Assembly (NCBI GenBank): GCA_010093685.1
Contig: MU006241.1
Location: 682,001-746,000 of the forward strand
Length of the DNA stretch: 64,000 nucleotides
Direction of reading: 5' to 3'
Origin: Ophiobolus disseminans
Lineage: Eukaryota; Ascomycota; Dothideomycetes; Pleosporales; Phaeosphaeriaceae
Position numbers and translations under genes: made by a program. Shown in pieces: positions 32,573-43,709 of the stretch. The first letter of the stretch is position 1. Each line of letters starts with the position of its first letter. The notes under the pieces were generated by a model. The model made no database searches and was not told where the DNA came from. It saw only the letters and a list, made by a program, of their open reading frames with translations.

Positions 32573-33053
32573 ATGTTCTTCTTCTTCACGTGCGGCACAC
32601 ATGGTCCGTCTTTCCCTCCAGCACGAGACACATTCACAAACTAACCTCCCAACCCAGTCTTCAATTCCGCCCTCTCCGGCGCAGAACACATCACCGTACA
32701 ATGCCAAAACTGCGGTAACTTCTCCGGCCGCGTCCGTCTCCCCGATCCATCATCCCTCCTAAATATTCCACGCCACTAACACACATATCCAGGTAATGAA
32801 GCGCTGGGAATGGTTCACATTCTGCTTCGTGCCCATCGTACCCTTCTCGCTCAAGCCGCGCCACGAGGTCGGATGCCACATCTGCAACTTCGGCCAGGAC
32901 GTCAAGTACAGGCCGGACGTGCAGCAGCAGATAGCAGGCGGAGGTGGAGGCGGTCAGGCGCCTGCGGTCATGATGCATGGTGGGCAGCAGGGAGGTGGTG
33001 GCGGCGGCGGCGGCTACGGACCGCCGCCGCAGGGAGTGCCGCAGTACAAGTAA
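32573..33053 (+). CDS. small zinc-ribbon-like protein with Gly-rich tail
   Basis: Three exons, 32573..32603, 32658..32731 and 32793..33053; 121 aa. Both introns use GTCCGT donors (54 and 61 nt; the second has branch CACTAAC). Splicing yields MFFFFTCGTH, VFNSALSGAEHITVQCQNCG, NFSGRVMKRWEWFTFCFVP, then PRHEVGCHICNFGQDVKYR. Two CxxC pairs (CQNC and CHIC) make a rubredoxin-like zinc ribbon, with hydrophobic FFFF and WFTFCFVPIVPFS segments that may associate with membranes. The last 35 residues are almost only Gly, Gln and Pro. This matches a short fungal family of unknown function. Donor choice in exon 2 was fixed by the need to keep SGRVMKRW in frame. Confidence 0.8.
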
Positions 33054-33495
33054 AAGGGAAGACAAAGGTGGTGGCCAATGCCTCTTGAGGGAGGGATTTT
33101 CGCGGTGCTTGGAGCAATTGAGGGCGAGGCGATATCTTTTTTCTCTGTGCGTTTCCTTGACTTTTCATGCTGCAACGGCGTTTTGGTTGCGACTAGATAC
33201 CAGACAGTGCTTCATTTCCTTGACCCTGAGTTTATCGAATCGTTCCTACGCCATCCGGCAACTCGTATGTCTTCACGTGTTTCAATATCCTCAAGTCATG
33301 AGTTGTCAGTTCCATCACTGTGTTTCAGATGTCTTAACAAGTATGCATTAACTCTGCCAACTGCATGTACTACAAGAGAGGTTCTACTCGTCTAACCCAA
33401 TACCCCATTTTCCCTCCCAGTGAGCTACCACAAGAAGCGATACCAAACAGACAAGCAAGCGAGTGTCTTCCTCCAGTACTCCCCTTCGCCTCCAA
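33054..33495. other. convergent 3' intergenic region
   Basis: Between the zinc-ribbon gene (+) and the unknown gene ending at 33496 (-). A plus-strand frame around 33365..33734 is antisense to the latter or C-rich UTR; not a gene. Confidence 0.5.
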
Positions 33496-36015
33496 TCAGT
33501 CACCCCTCATGCGCGGCATGTCCAAATCCTCCACCTCTTCACCATCCACTTCCCCACCTCTCTCCTTCTTACTCAACGGGCTCCTATCCCGCTCACCACC
33601 CAGTGTACCTTGTCTCTTCCTCTTACCCACCGGTTCAAACTCCTTCGCAATCGGGCTCAGCGACTGGCCTCCGTGAAGGTCCAAAGGTGCACCCAAAGCA
33701 CGAGCAACCTCGAGCCCCATGTCTGAGTCATTGACATGAGCGTCGAAGCCGCCGAATTCTGCACCCAGGGCGCAGTACAGATTTTGCTCAGCGCGAGCGG
33801 TGCTGTCCAGGCTTGACATACCGGCCTTGTGGTTTGGCTTAAAAGGCGAGAGCTTGGTGGCGTCCAGCCGTTCATCATTGCTTAATGTGGGATCGATAGC
33901 GTCGACGTCTATAATCTCAACAATGTCCGGAATCCTCTTGGGTGGCATGCTGGGCGTGCTATGTGTAGGCGCATTGGGAAAGTTCCTAGCGGTGAGCTTC
34001 TGTGGGCTCATCGGTGGAAGAAGACTTTGGTCGTGTCGCACCTCATACTCGGAAAGATTGGATGAGTTTTGTGCCAGGCCTTCTTTCCTGCTCCTGATAC
34101 CTCCAGTATCGGAGGGTATATGCGCTGGGCCATGCTTGCCATGAGCTCTCGGAGGAGCTGGTATTCCGCCTGCCTTGTATTGATTAAAGCTTGAAAACAC
34201 TGAGGATCCATCCCTATCTCTCAATGACGTATCAGCACCCCATTCTGGAAGCTTCGGAAACGGATGAGGCGTTGAAGCACCATTGACGTGGGGAAGTGGC
34301 GTCGGCATCCGTGACTGCGAAGGCGGACAATTCTCCTTGTTGCTAGATGCAGACGGGTGGTATAGCATACTTGGTGGCATGGTGTGGAAGTTAGATGCAT
34401 GAGGCTTGTCCGGTGATGGTTTGTTAGATGCATTGCGGAGGGTCGCGTTAAGGTCAGGATATGATGACTTGCGAGCAAGTGCGGCGGCAGAAGGTTTGCC
34501 GGTAACTGGAAGACTACCCATTTTTGGCGGATAATACGCGTGAGCAGTGGATGGCCGAGGGATATAGTCATTGTACTGGGGAGCCATGTTCATCTGCAAG
34601 CCGGGCTGCCTCTTGGGTGGGCTGATGGCGTCGATGATTTGTCCGAACTGGTCGTCTCGAAGTGTCAAAACAACCTGCCTATCTTTCTCTTTCCTCTGGC
34701 GCTGACGCTGATCGTCCCACCCTGACTCGGCACGGTGCTGATACTTCATGGGCGGCTTTGTCCAAGGAGGCCGAGGCTTGGGATGTGTTGAGGTGAACAC
34801 ACCATCTCCCATGAACATGTCGGCGCTCGGGTTGGACGCGGTTCGCTGAGTCGACCACGAGTCTAGGCTAGCGTTGTCGTGACTATCATGGAAGGATCCA
34901 AGAGAGTCATCCCATATGCCTGGTCGACCAACGCCTCTCGCACCTGGCGGCGGCTTCGCAAAATGTGGGAAGGGCGGTGGATGCGAGTTCGGCCTCTGTA
35001 GCGGTTCAGGTTTGTGATTATTCGGAAAGGTCGACATGGAGGTGCGCGATAACGGTGATTGCATATGAACATCGTCCTGGTGGACATCGCGAGTCTTGAC
35101 AGCTCTTACATGTGCGTCAGTGAAGTCTGAAGATGTGCTGCTACCTTCATCTGCACTTCGAAAGTACAATGGGTTGCGTATAGGCCACGAGATGCCTGCT
35201 TGCTCCAGTACATCTACTGTAGGTCAGAAGATGTATCAATCAAGTGTTCCTTCTTTGCACACCTTTGGAAGCATGCTGAAAGGAGAAGCAGACAATCTCG
35301 TTGGAGAAGCCCAGTTCTAGCTCTCCTGGACTGCTGTTCCTTGGCATCAACTGTTCCGACAGCACGATGTTGATCCTTCCACTTGTGTCACGAGACTTCC
35401 ACGTAGTCTGCATCAAAGTATGCTGATGAAACGGGGGAAAGCCGAGACGTGCTTTCTGTTGATTCGTACGATGCTCGGAGGATGCGATGGTCCGCTTCTC
35501 ATGTGCTGTTGAAGATTAGCATGCATTCTCGTTACTGTAACGTTGATGCCTTACCAATTTCTTGAGGCCACTTGGACCCCACGTCGAAGAACCCACGGCT
35601 ATGCTGAATCAGCGTGCCGATCACCACAGCTCCAAGCTCAAGCATAGCTCACAAGACTCTCGTTCCATCTACGACAACCTGCACCATGTACACAATCTTC
35701 TGGCTTGGCTTTCGTCGTGACTCAATAATAGCCGAAGGCCTAGCCGTGGTGGTCCACGAGTGTACCGAGATACGGAAAGGCGTCGATGGCGGGAGGGAAT
35801 TGATGTAGCATGTTAGAGTAGGCGATTGCTGGCCTTCTGCATCAATAGATGGTCAGTGGAAGGGTGTAGATGAGCAAGGCTGAGCCTCAAAACGTGTTCG
35901 CCGTTGAGGGCAACTTACTCGCGTCTTGTGTAGTATAACAAGCGGTCTTGAACTCCTGGATGGGAACATGTGAGTCTCTGGGGAAGAGAATCACGTCCCA
36001 GTCGTCGTACCGCAT
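33496..36015 (-). CDS. conserved fungal protein of unknown function
   Basis: Five exons: 36015..35919, 35836..35653, 35598..35555, 35505..35263 and 35216..33496; 762 aa. Four short introns (46 to 82 nt) were placed by GT..AG ends and protein continuity. The first 250 residues look like one folded beta-rich domain (DWDVILFPRDSHVPIQEF, LPPSTPFRISVHSW, KIVYMVQVVVDGTRV, FRGFFDVGSKWPQEI), the kind of domain seen in DUF7918-like fungal proteins, though that match is tentative. The remainder is disordered: Pro/Ser/His-rich, with one conserved-looking basic-then-hydrophobic segment (KDRQVVLTLRDDQFGQIIDA) and a KRKRQ basic cluster near the C-terminus that could be a nuclear signal. Function is not recognised. 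Confidence 0.75.
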
Positions 36016-36636
36016 GGCGGTCACGCAGTTGCTGCTATTCCAATCCAAGAGGCAAAGCTGGCGACCTAGACGCAGTGTCGATGATGTGGATGAAGACGTT
36101 AAGAAGAAAGGAGCGTCTGCCCGAAGGTAAGGGCACATATAAGCGGGCAGGCCCAGGGTCCGTTGTGAGGAAGGTGCGATGATCGCAGCCGAGGAACCAA
36201 GAGGCGATCAAGTGAACCTTGCAAGACCAACTCACAGGCCCAATAAACTCAACCACAAACGCCCGAGTAATTCATTAGCAAAGGATGTGGTTCCTCCTTA
36301 GGCCAGGTATTCGCCTGTTCGACATCAAAGTGACTCGTGACATGACCATCTCTTTGGAACAAGGACAAGAATCTTCTTCTCTCATTATAGTACATGGCCT
36401 TTATCCTCATAATAATATATCTTTAGCTCAAATCCACATGATAAAGCTGACTTGTGGCTCTTTTGTGGATAAGTGCACCGCACTCGCATGCTCGCCAGAC
36501 GCCACGCTAAACGGCAATGATTCCCATCCCTGTAAAGACTTGCGCCGTGATCTAATGATGCTGAACCATGTTCCATGCTATGCCAACAAGAAAAGAGCAT
36601 ACAGGCATCTGCGTCGAGCGTTGAAGAGATGTGCGT
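36016..36636. other. intergenic
   Basis: Promoter of the preceding minus-strand gene and 3' region of the RRM gene. AT-rich around 36390..36440; no gene is supported. Confidence 0.5.
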
Positions 36637-38889
36637 CTATGGCAGCTGGTGCGCAAAGGCACTGTTTTCGTACGATCCACTCATACCGTTGCCGTTCGAG
36701 CTGGGGCGGCCGCTGTAGGGGGTGCCAACACCCGGGCTCATGGCGCCGCTGAACGCGGAGCTGTTTGGAAGGTTCGAAGGTCCACCGCTACCCATGAAAG
36801 CTGGGGATCCCGGTTGCTGCTGATACGGCAAGTTGCTGCAGTAGTGCTGTTAGCCGCTATTGCAAGTAGATGTTGTGGAACTGTGACGGAGTGACAAGCG
36901 CAAAAGAAGCTCGATAGACAAGTACACGCGCGACATGACAGAGGCCATAACCAATCAAACAAGCAACAAGCACGAAACAATGATGCGCATGGAAAACATA
37001 TAGAATGAACCATGGAATTGGAAAGATAGCCAATCATAGAACCGTAGTAGCACACATTGGCAAAGGAAAGATCGGGCAGTGGAGAGGAAAGCGGCATCCG
37101 ACCCGTGCAAGGCTCGCTAAGCTACATCCCCCAATGCTCCCTAGAAGGAGAATAGTAGCCAGCTCCAAAAGAAAACCCGCGGGCAGAAAGATGACCTGTT
37201 ATACAAAGACTCCCTTTTAAGGCCCTCCAGCAATATGGTGTCGTGAGATTGAAGCATGAGAGAACTTTTGGAGAACCGCCCAAGTATAGAAAGAACCAAA
37301 TCGCTCGAGAGTCGTGAAGACGGTCATGAAAGATGTCATTGCAAGAAGCCAACGGAGTGGACCATGGATGAAGCGCCGTGCAAGGAAGAGACAGAGAAAG
37401 AACGCGCTTACTGTAGCATGCTTAGCGTGGATCAGAGAGTGTTCGGGAAGGGGGGTCATACCTTCATGGGAGCGTAGCCGCCGCCAAAGTGTTGAGGAGG
37501 CATGCCCATACCTGGGCCGTAGACAGGCGGCGGGGGTGCAGGGCGGTAGGGAGTGCCGGCGGGGCCCGAGTTGTTCTGCGAGCGACCCCAGCTGAGACGA
37601 ACACGAGAGTTACCGATGGGGTAGCCTTGCATCTGGTTGATGGCCATCTCTGCGGCGTGACGCTGCACGAACTGCACGAAACCGCATCCCTTGCCTGGCG
37701 GAATCTTGACGTAGGTGATCTCACCAAAGCCCTGGAAGAAGGAGCGGAGCTCGTCCTCGGTCACGTAGCCAGAGAGACCGCCGACGAAGACGGTTGTGTT
37801 GTTGGGATCCGTGAACTGGTTCATGGGCTGGGGCGCGCCGTAGTAGCCCATGGGAGGAGCGCCCATGGAGTACATGCCCATGCCGCCCGGGCCTCCGCCG
37901 CCACCGCCGCCGCCTTGCTGCATGCCCATACCGCCGGGTCCGCCAGGACCGCCGCTCTTGTTCTTGGGTGTTGCGGTGCTGATGCGCATTGGCCGGTTGC
38001 CGCAGTAGACGCCCTGCATCTCTGTAAGGGCCTTCTGTTGGTCCTCCTCGCTGGCGAAGCGGACGAAACCGTAGCCGCGCGACATTCCGGAGATGGGGTC
38101 GGACATGATCTTGGCGGACTTGGTCGACTGGTACTTGTTCTGGAAGAGCTGGACCAGGACGAACTCGGTCACCTCGGGGCCGAGGTCGCCCACGAAGATG
38201 CTATACTCGGGGCCGCGCTCGTCGCGGCTATTTCTGTGGGTTAGCCGCCGGTCGTGGGCCTGCAAGAGAACGTCGCACTCACCTTCTATCCGCGAGACCG
38301 CCGCCGCTGGCCCAGTTGAGCTTGAAGGGGCGGTTTGAGTTGGGGATGAGCTGGCCGTTGAGGCCCAGGGCCTTACCCGCGGCCTCGGCGGTGGAGAAGT
38401 CGACGAAGCAGTAACCAGCGTTGCTGCTACATGTTAGTTAGCCCACACCGAGATGGCCTGGCCTGTGATTTGCCCGCTTACCCGGAGAACTTGTCGCGGA
38501 TCATCTTGACGTTGACAGTCTCGCCCATGTTGTACCAGATGCTGCGCACGAAGTTCTCGTCGATCCAGGGCTCGAGCTCGCCCATCCTGTGCCTGTCAGC
38601 ATCGCGTCTTGCGCAAACGTAATTCGCCGCTGCCGCTGTCGCATTGTGTCGCGCGCAGTGGTGTCGCGACGCGCGGGAGGGGCAAGTTGGGGACTCACCA
38701 GAGCGTCGTCTTGCCGGCGCCGGACTGGCCGTCGGGGCCACCGGCGCTGCCCGGCGGGCCCATGCCGCCCTGGGGCGCGAAGCCGTTGCCGGAGGCGTCC
38801 ATTTGCTGGAGGTCGGGCTGGGAGCCGGCCTGGTTGGGCTGCTCGCCCGTGGGCTGGCCCTGGAACTGGTCGTAGTTCTGAAAGCTCAT
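36637..38889 (-). CDS. three-RRM RNA-binding protein, Nam8/Csx1-like
   Basis: Exons 38889..38699, 38586..38482, 38423..38283, 38233..37462 and a likely last exon 36846..36637; about 472 aa. RRM1 is split over exons 2 and 3 (LEPWIDENFVRSIWYNMGE, then NAGYCFVDFSTAEAAGKAL). RRM2 has YSIFVGDLGPEVTEFVLVQ and GYGFVRFASEEDQQKAL. After a Gly/Met-rich linker, RRM3 has TTVFVGGLSGYVTEDELR and GCGFVQFVQRHAAEMAI. The spacing matches Nam8/Ngr1 and S. pombe Csx1, which bind U-rich or AU-rich RNA in splicing (U1 snRNP) or mRNA stability. The final intron is about 615 nt; the acceptor at 36847 keeps frame into LPYQQQPGSPAFMGSGG, while the better branch-AG pair (36836) does not, so the C-terminus is uncertain and may be alternative. 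A 5'UTR intron lies at 39012..39119. Confidence 0.87.
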
Positions 38890-39011
38890 GGCTGCGGTGG
38901 GAGCAGGTCAGGAGGGGTAAAGACCGGGTTGAGTGGGCAGGGAAAGGGGCGGAGTAAGGGTATCGAGCTCTAAATATGATAGAAGAATCGAAGTAGTCGT
39001 GCTGGGACGGT

Positions 39012-39119
39012 CTGCGGGGGAGCAATTGTTAGCGTTGGCGAGCTGGCGCACAATAGCACGGGCGGCGGGGCGCGAGGTGAGGGCGGGTCGAGGGGTCCGA
39101 GGCAGCAGGGCGCACTTAC
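39012..39119 (-). other. 5'UTR intron of the RRM gene
   Basis: On the minus strand GTAAGT follows GCGCCG, a CGCTAAC branch lies about 20 nt before CCCCCGCAG, and the 108-nt interval precedes the start codon at 38889 by 122 nt. All consensus elements are strong, so the leader is probably spliced. Confidence 0.65.
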
Positions 39120-40120
39120 CGGCGCAGGCCGAGGGCGCTCTATCACTGCAGGTGAAGCGGTGCCGTCGAAGGCGCGTGGTGCACACGGAAGGAGTACAGG
39201 CGCAGATGCTGCGGGCGCGGGCGGGCAGGCAGGCAACCTCAGGTCAAGCACTGGACAGCGCAAGCTAGGAGACAGGAAACGCCGGCTCGAGCACCGAAAG
39301 ACTGGGACGGACAGCGACAGTGAGCGAGGGGCCGTGGAGGTCGAGGATGCAGTATCTGGCGGGCGGTCAGTAGGTGTGCAGGTGAGGTGACGAGGCGCAG
39401 AGGTCACATGCGCCGTGTTGCACAGGGTCACGAAGCGTTTGCTGGGGGCGCGTGTGAGGGCAGAACAGAGGCAGGCCGTGAACGCAACCCACCGCTCGCA
39501 TCGCAGCATGGCGATGCCGCTCGCTCATGCACGTCACAGCCGACGTGCCAAGACGAGATGAAAAAATTATGAAGACATGGGCGTGCACATACCGAACAAG
39601 AGCGTGAAAGACTAATCGGAAGATCCAACACCACAACGGAAAAGAACACAGAGGAGAGGGCAGCGCGCAGGACGAGCTGAGGTCGTGTATCGGTGTATAA
39701 GAGACGAGGTGGGGTAACAGAAGAGAGGAGAGAATTGCTGAGCTGAGCCGAACCAGCCGCACCGATCCTTTCCAAGGTTTCCCACAGGCCGCACTAGCGA
39801 TTTGGCGCACCGAACCTGGGGACGATGGCGCGCAGCTCAGGGGGCGGAAACAAGCTTTCGAGATCGCCGGGCGCCATTGTGAGTGGTTCATACGTGGGAT
39901 CACTATGACTTGCATGCATCGCATATTCACGCCCCGCCTGCCTTCCTCCAGGGCTTGCAGACGACGTGGTTTGTGCGTGCATTTCCCTTTCGGTAGTGGC
40001 CGTGCTACACAGAAGCTTCCAGAGAACATCCAACGTACATATGCAGTCTACGGTACGTTGAGAGGCAGCTGGCATTTCAACCAACGTGGCCTCTTTAATC
40101 CTGTCGTCACTCCCATCTAG

Positions 40121-40178
40121 TACCGGGGTCTACATGGTAGATTTGAAAATACCAGGGTCGACATGGTAGACTTGAAAT
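40121..40178 (+). repeat. imperfect 29-bp tandem duplication
   Basis: TACCGGGGTCTACATGGTAG.. at 40121 is followed directly by TACCAGGGTCGACATGGTAG.. at 40150. The two units differ at a few positions. They lie just past the SCD1 stop codon, probably in its 3'UTR. Confidence 0.8.
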
Positions 40179-40218
40179 TCAATGGTATTGCCATCCACTA
40201 CAAAACGATCCCTCTCCT

Positions 40219-40873
40219 CTAGCTGCTCTCTTTGGGCGCTTCCGCCGGAATCCCGCTCGCAGCTTTGGCCTCGCCAAACGAATCGCGTCCGTCCGCAAAC
40301 ACCTTGTCGAAGTCGTACTCGAACCATCTGATATCCGGGCTCAACCCCGCAAACTTCCACTCGCCCTCGACCTTCTTGTACCAATGCGTGTTGGCGCTAT
40401 GTGCGTGGCCCTTGACCGCGACCTGCGACCGCGTCTCGTCGGTGTATCTCTGATGAGGCACGCGCAGCTGGTGGTAGCCTGTCATCTCGTCCTCTGCCGT
40501 CTTCTCCCACCGCGTGCCGCCGATGAAATGCTGCGTCTTGAGGAGAGGGTTGCCTAGCACTGCGGGGTCGGAGGCCATGGTGACAAATTCGTCCGCCGGC
40601 ATAGCTTCCCAGATCTTGTCCAGAAAGGAGCGGTAGTCGATTCTTAAAGTCGGTGCGATGCACTTGCTGAGGCGGTCCCAGTCCTGGACGATGTGAGCGA
40701 CTGGCTCCGAGTGTGTTGAGGATGACCGACCTTGCTATCGTAGCTATCTGCCCACTCGTAGCATGCCGACTGGCAGCCCATGACATCTGTGGCCAGTCAG
40801 TCTGCTGGTAGGAGACGGCGGTTCTCTAAATCAACTAACCGTCGAAGGTGGGCTTCAGCTTCTGTTCAGACAT
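40219..40873 (-). CDS. SCD1: scytalone dehydratase (DHN-melanin pathway)
   Basis: Three exons, 40873..40840, 40786..40731 and 40683..40219 (introns of 53 and 47 nt); 184 aa against 172 in Magnaporthe. The enzyme dehydrates scytalone to 1,3,8-trihydroxynaphthalene and vermelone to 1,8-DHN, feeding the cell-wall melanin of spores and appressoria. Active-site residues known from the Magnaporthe structure are present: Tyr27 and Asp28 (WADSYDSKDWDR), Tyr47 (RIDYRSF), His82 (TQHFIGG), His107 (RVPHQRY), Ser126 and Asn128 (GHAHSANTHWY). The extra length is a short C-terminal tail (AKAASGIPAEAPKESS). Splices are set by unbroken identity through DSK/DWDRL. No PKS, reductase or Cmr1-type regulator is linked here, as is usual when SCD is unlinked from the melanin cluster. 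Confidence 0.97.
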
Positions 40874-40968
40874 GGTTGATAATGTGTAGTATGAATTTCT
40901 GTAATGGATGTGGTATTGCTTCGTAAGACGGGCTTAACTAGTTTTCGTACCGTCTCTTTCTTGTTGCC

Positions 40969-40974
40969 TTTATA
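40969..40974 (-). promoter_or_regulatory. TATA box of SCD1
   Basis: TATAAA on the minus strand, about 95 nt upstream of the SCD1 start codon at 40873, followed by a purine-rich leader. Good position and consensus; function inferred. Confidence 0.5.
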
Positions 40975-42053
40975 TCAGCTATATACGTAGGAGTACCATG
41001 ACAGTGGCTCATATCCATCTCTGGTAGTACGTCGGCTCCCCGCCCCACGGCCTTTCGGCTCCGTGCTCACAACACTGGTCCGGTAGGCGCATTCGGGGCC
41101 GATGCCATTAATGGAGACGAGTCCCTGAGTTTCACCCTGTACCGACTTGTGTGCACGCCGCAGTTTCGTAATTGTAGAACGGGGGATTGAAGTGGTGGTC
41201 CGCTGGGTTCGAGGGGAAGGTGCAGGGGCCATCCCGACGGGACCCGCAACACCAGAAGTGTTTCACGATCTAAACATGGTCACATTCTGTGTATTTATGC
41301 TATTCTTTCTAAGATTCGTGTTGGAGCTAGTTTGTCGATGCCATACACCCGGCGCTGCACCAAACGAATGGTACGTGTGATTAATTTGGTCGTGTACCGC
41401 AGGTCAAAGTTACGAGAGAACACGAGTTATGTCTGAGAAGCAAGCTAGTAAACAATTTTACTTTAGTGTCTGGATTTCTCCTTGTAATGCTAATTGCCGA
41501 TTCTGTGTACATTGTTGAGCGTTGCCTAGGTAGTGCATGTTGGATACGATAGTTGGCTCTTTGGCATCGTACTGCCTCGCGCAGATCTAGACTGTTGAAG
41601 GCGCTGGGCTTCTTAGTGTGACGAAATCGACGTCCATAGGGATACACCGGTCGCGCTCACCCGCGCTCGTTAGCTTCTTGAGCTTTGATAGCTGTTGGGT
41701 CGTCTCTTTGTCGTTAGGAAGCGATCAATTTATGTTGATAAGTGTCTGACGGTTACTGCTTGGAGACTATGCCGCAAACAGAGGTTTGTTGATGTCGGTT
41801 AACTACTCTTAAGCAGGTGTTTTTGGGCATATCAAGATAAATACTGCAGAAGCGCTATAGGAGCGATAGTAGGAGAAGGCAGCAGTAGAGCGCTTTACAG
41901 CTAATAGTTCCGTTGATGTCGAGCTCCAAGGTACAGTTATTGTCTCGCGGCTGTCGGCTGATGGCGCCAAGTTGTCGTCAACATCCTTTCTATCAATCGG
42001 CTGATAGCTGGTAGCCGTGTCTGTACTGCAGTGGTTCTGCGTTCAGACAATGT

Positions 42054-42467
42054 CTACGAATGGCAAGGTCTGCAACAGGTAAGAGCTAACATTTCCGAGT
42101 TTGTATGCCTATCGTGAAATGCTGAAGATTCTTTGACTAAGAGCGCCGAGTTAACGCTATACATGATGAGATTCTTAACAAGATGATCATCTGCATCACT
42201 GAACCTAGAATAGTGATATTTTGCGACGTTGAGTTGCCTTGCAATCTCGTTTGTTGATATATCGGAGCACTTGTCGTGAAGCTTGATGAGTTTCACTACC
42301 ATGGTTACCGCTCTAGCAGCAGCGTGCCCAGGCGGAGTTGTTCCGAGATGTCAGCTATCAAGTCGCTCTTTTCGCTATAATCGTGTCGCAGATCTAGTGG
42401 AGGTAAGGTGAGATTCGCGCAGTTGGCGTAGTAGGCGTATCTGTCGCTATAGGGAACGGAGGACATA
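42054..42467 (-). pseudogene. decayed ORF with helix-turn-helix-like segment
   Basis: From an ATG at 42467 the minus strand reads MSSVPYSDRYAYYANCANLT, then LRHDYSEKSDLIADISEQLR and LGTLLLER before TAA. One base missing at this point would continue into VTMVVKLIKLHDKCSDISTN then EIARQLNVAKYHYSRF, which looks like a helix-turn-helix, before losing sense. The two halves have coding character and compatible spacing, suggesting one frameshifted gene. The family is unknown. A GTAACC donor at the break is an alternative explanation, but no convincing downstream exon was found. Confidence 0.35.
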
Positions 42468-43007
42468 GCGATGGTTTGCTGGGATGGAAGATGTCAGGAG
42501 TGAGGTTAGTGGAGTAAGGAAAGAGCGACCACCTTCCGATTTCTCACGATGACTCAAATCGTATTTCTTACAACAGAACCATCTCGATACCCACTCCCCA
42601 TCTCACCTTTTACTTCTACTTGATCTCGCACAGCGTTTTTATGTTCCGTGCTGCTAAAGTCTGATCTGATCTTTTCTTTGTAATCGCTGCTTTTGCGGCA
42701 GTTGTACGATGTCAATATCATTGCTCTTCTTATCAGCCAGATAGACTTTGACTCGCAATGTTAACATATTGCTCTCTCCGTCCGATAATCACATATTCGA
42801 CATGCAATTATCTGCTTCCTCCAGGTTCTTGAGCGCTTGTGGGCAAGTTAAGCAAACATGCGATGCTAACCTTAGCCTACACAGTTGCACACTTGACGAC
42901 TTGCCGCTAGCGATGCCACCTCCTGCAGCGATCTCGCATCCTGGCGGCGTCCCCCGAATGCTGCAGTGACGGAAGGAGAGTCACCACATGGCTACTAAAT
43001 TGCTGTG

Positions 43008-43047
43008 CATTGGTATGCACCCACGGTATGCCTCCATGGTATGCCTC
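43008..43047 (+). repeat. three imperfect 13-bp direct repeats
   Basis: CATTGGTATGCAC, CACGGTATGCCTC and CATGGTATGCCTC follow one another at 43008, 43022 and 43035. They lie in the distal promoter region of the homeodomain gene and could be clustered factor-binding sites. Confidence 0.7.
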
Positions 43048-43709
43048 CCGTGATAACCAGGGCCACAGCTGTATCTTTCACAGTAGGCGCAGGCTGTTAT
43101 TGGTCTCAGCTCTATGGTTTGCGTCAGCTTCCTGCAAGGTAAGCTGAAAGCTCTGCAAATCACGTACTAGCCCGTGAGGAGTACCTACTGGGGCCTCTCC
43201 ACATTGCGCGGCACTCTCAATCCGGTAGTGGTGTTGAGAATGCCCTCTATGTTGAGACAAAAAGGACCATACAGTGTCTCTCACCAGTATAGCCATTCCA
43301 GTGGTACATATAATCGATGGAGACTTGTGGCGGGCTTGAGCGAAGCCCTCGTACGTCTTCGCTGAACAGCTGCACAGTTATGCAGTCGTAAATCGCGAGC
43401 AAGTCTAGACGATGCATTGGCAAGCCATGCTGGCTTTGGACATGCCTGTCACCTCGCGGCCAACCAACCCGAGTCTCATTGCTGCTGCGCCGGCTTTTTA
43501 GGGCCTTGTCACCCTCGTCATCAACGGGATGTTCACCAGGATGCGTGGCGCAGATCACCGATTGAGCATAGTCGGTACACAGTTGCATGCTCCCATATAC
43601 CCCATAAGGTCCACGGCCTCGTCGCCTTTGCAAACCCTCTTTCCTTTCTCGCAGCGCAGTTTTCTGTTCGGCGTCACTTTGCCTGAACTCCCTTCCGCAT
43701 CGCGCCGTC

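Larger units (their letters stand above)
38890..40218. other. long leader/promoter of the RRM gene and SCD1 3' region
   Basis: About 1.3 kb. The proximal part is GC-rich transcript leader with a clear 5'UTR intron; the distal part carries minor short frames, including a 27-codon one at 39794..39877 (-), and a tandem repeat near 40121. No additional gene is supported. Confidence 0.5.
40874..43709. other. 2.8-kb gene desert
   Basis: The first 100 bases are the SCD1 promoter and the last few hundred the leader of the homeodomain gene. Between them lies sequence with no intact gene, lower coding character, a decayed ORF at 42054..42467 and a short tandem repeat at 43008..43047. It may be an old transposon or gene graveyard, but no terminal repeats were found. 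Confidence 0.5.

Noticed and set aside
37489..38244. 251-codon plus-strand ORF
   Set aside because: Exactly antisense to the third and fourth coding exons of the RRM gene; a GC-rich shadow frame.
38933..39572. Several overlapping ORFs on both strands
   Set aside because: GC-rich leader of the RRM gene with a spliced UTR intron; no domain on either strand.
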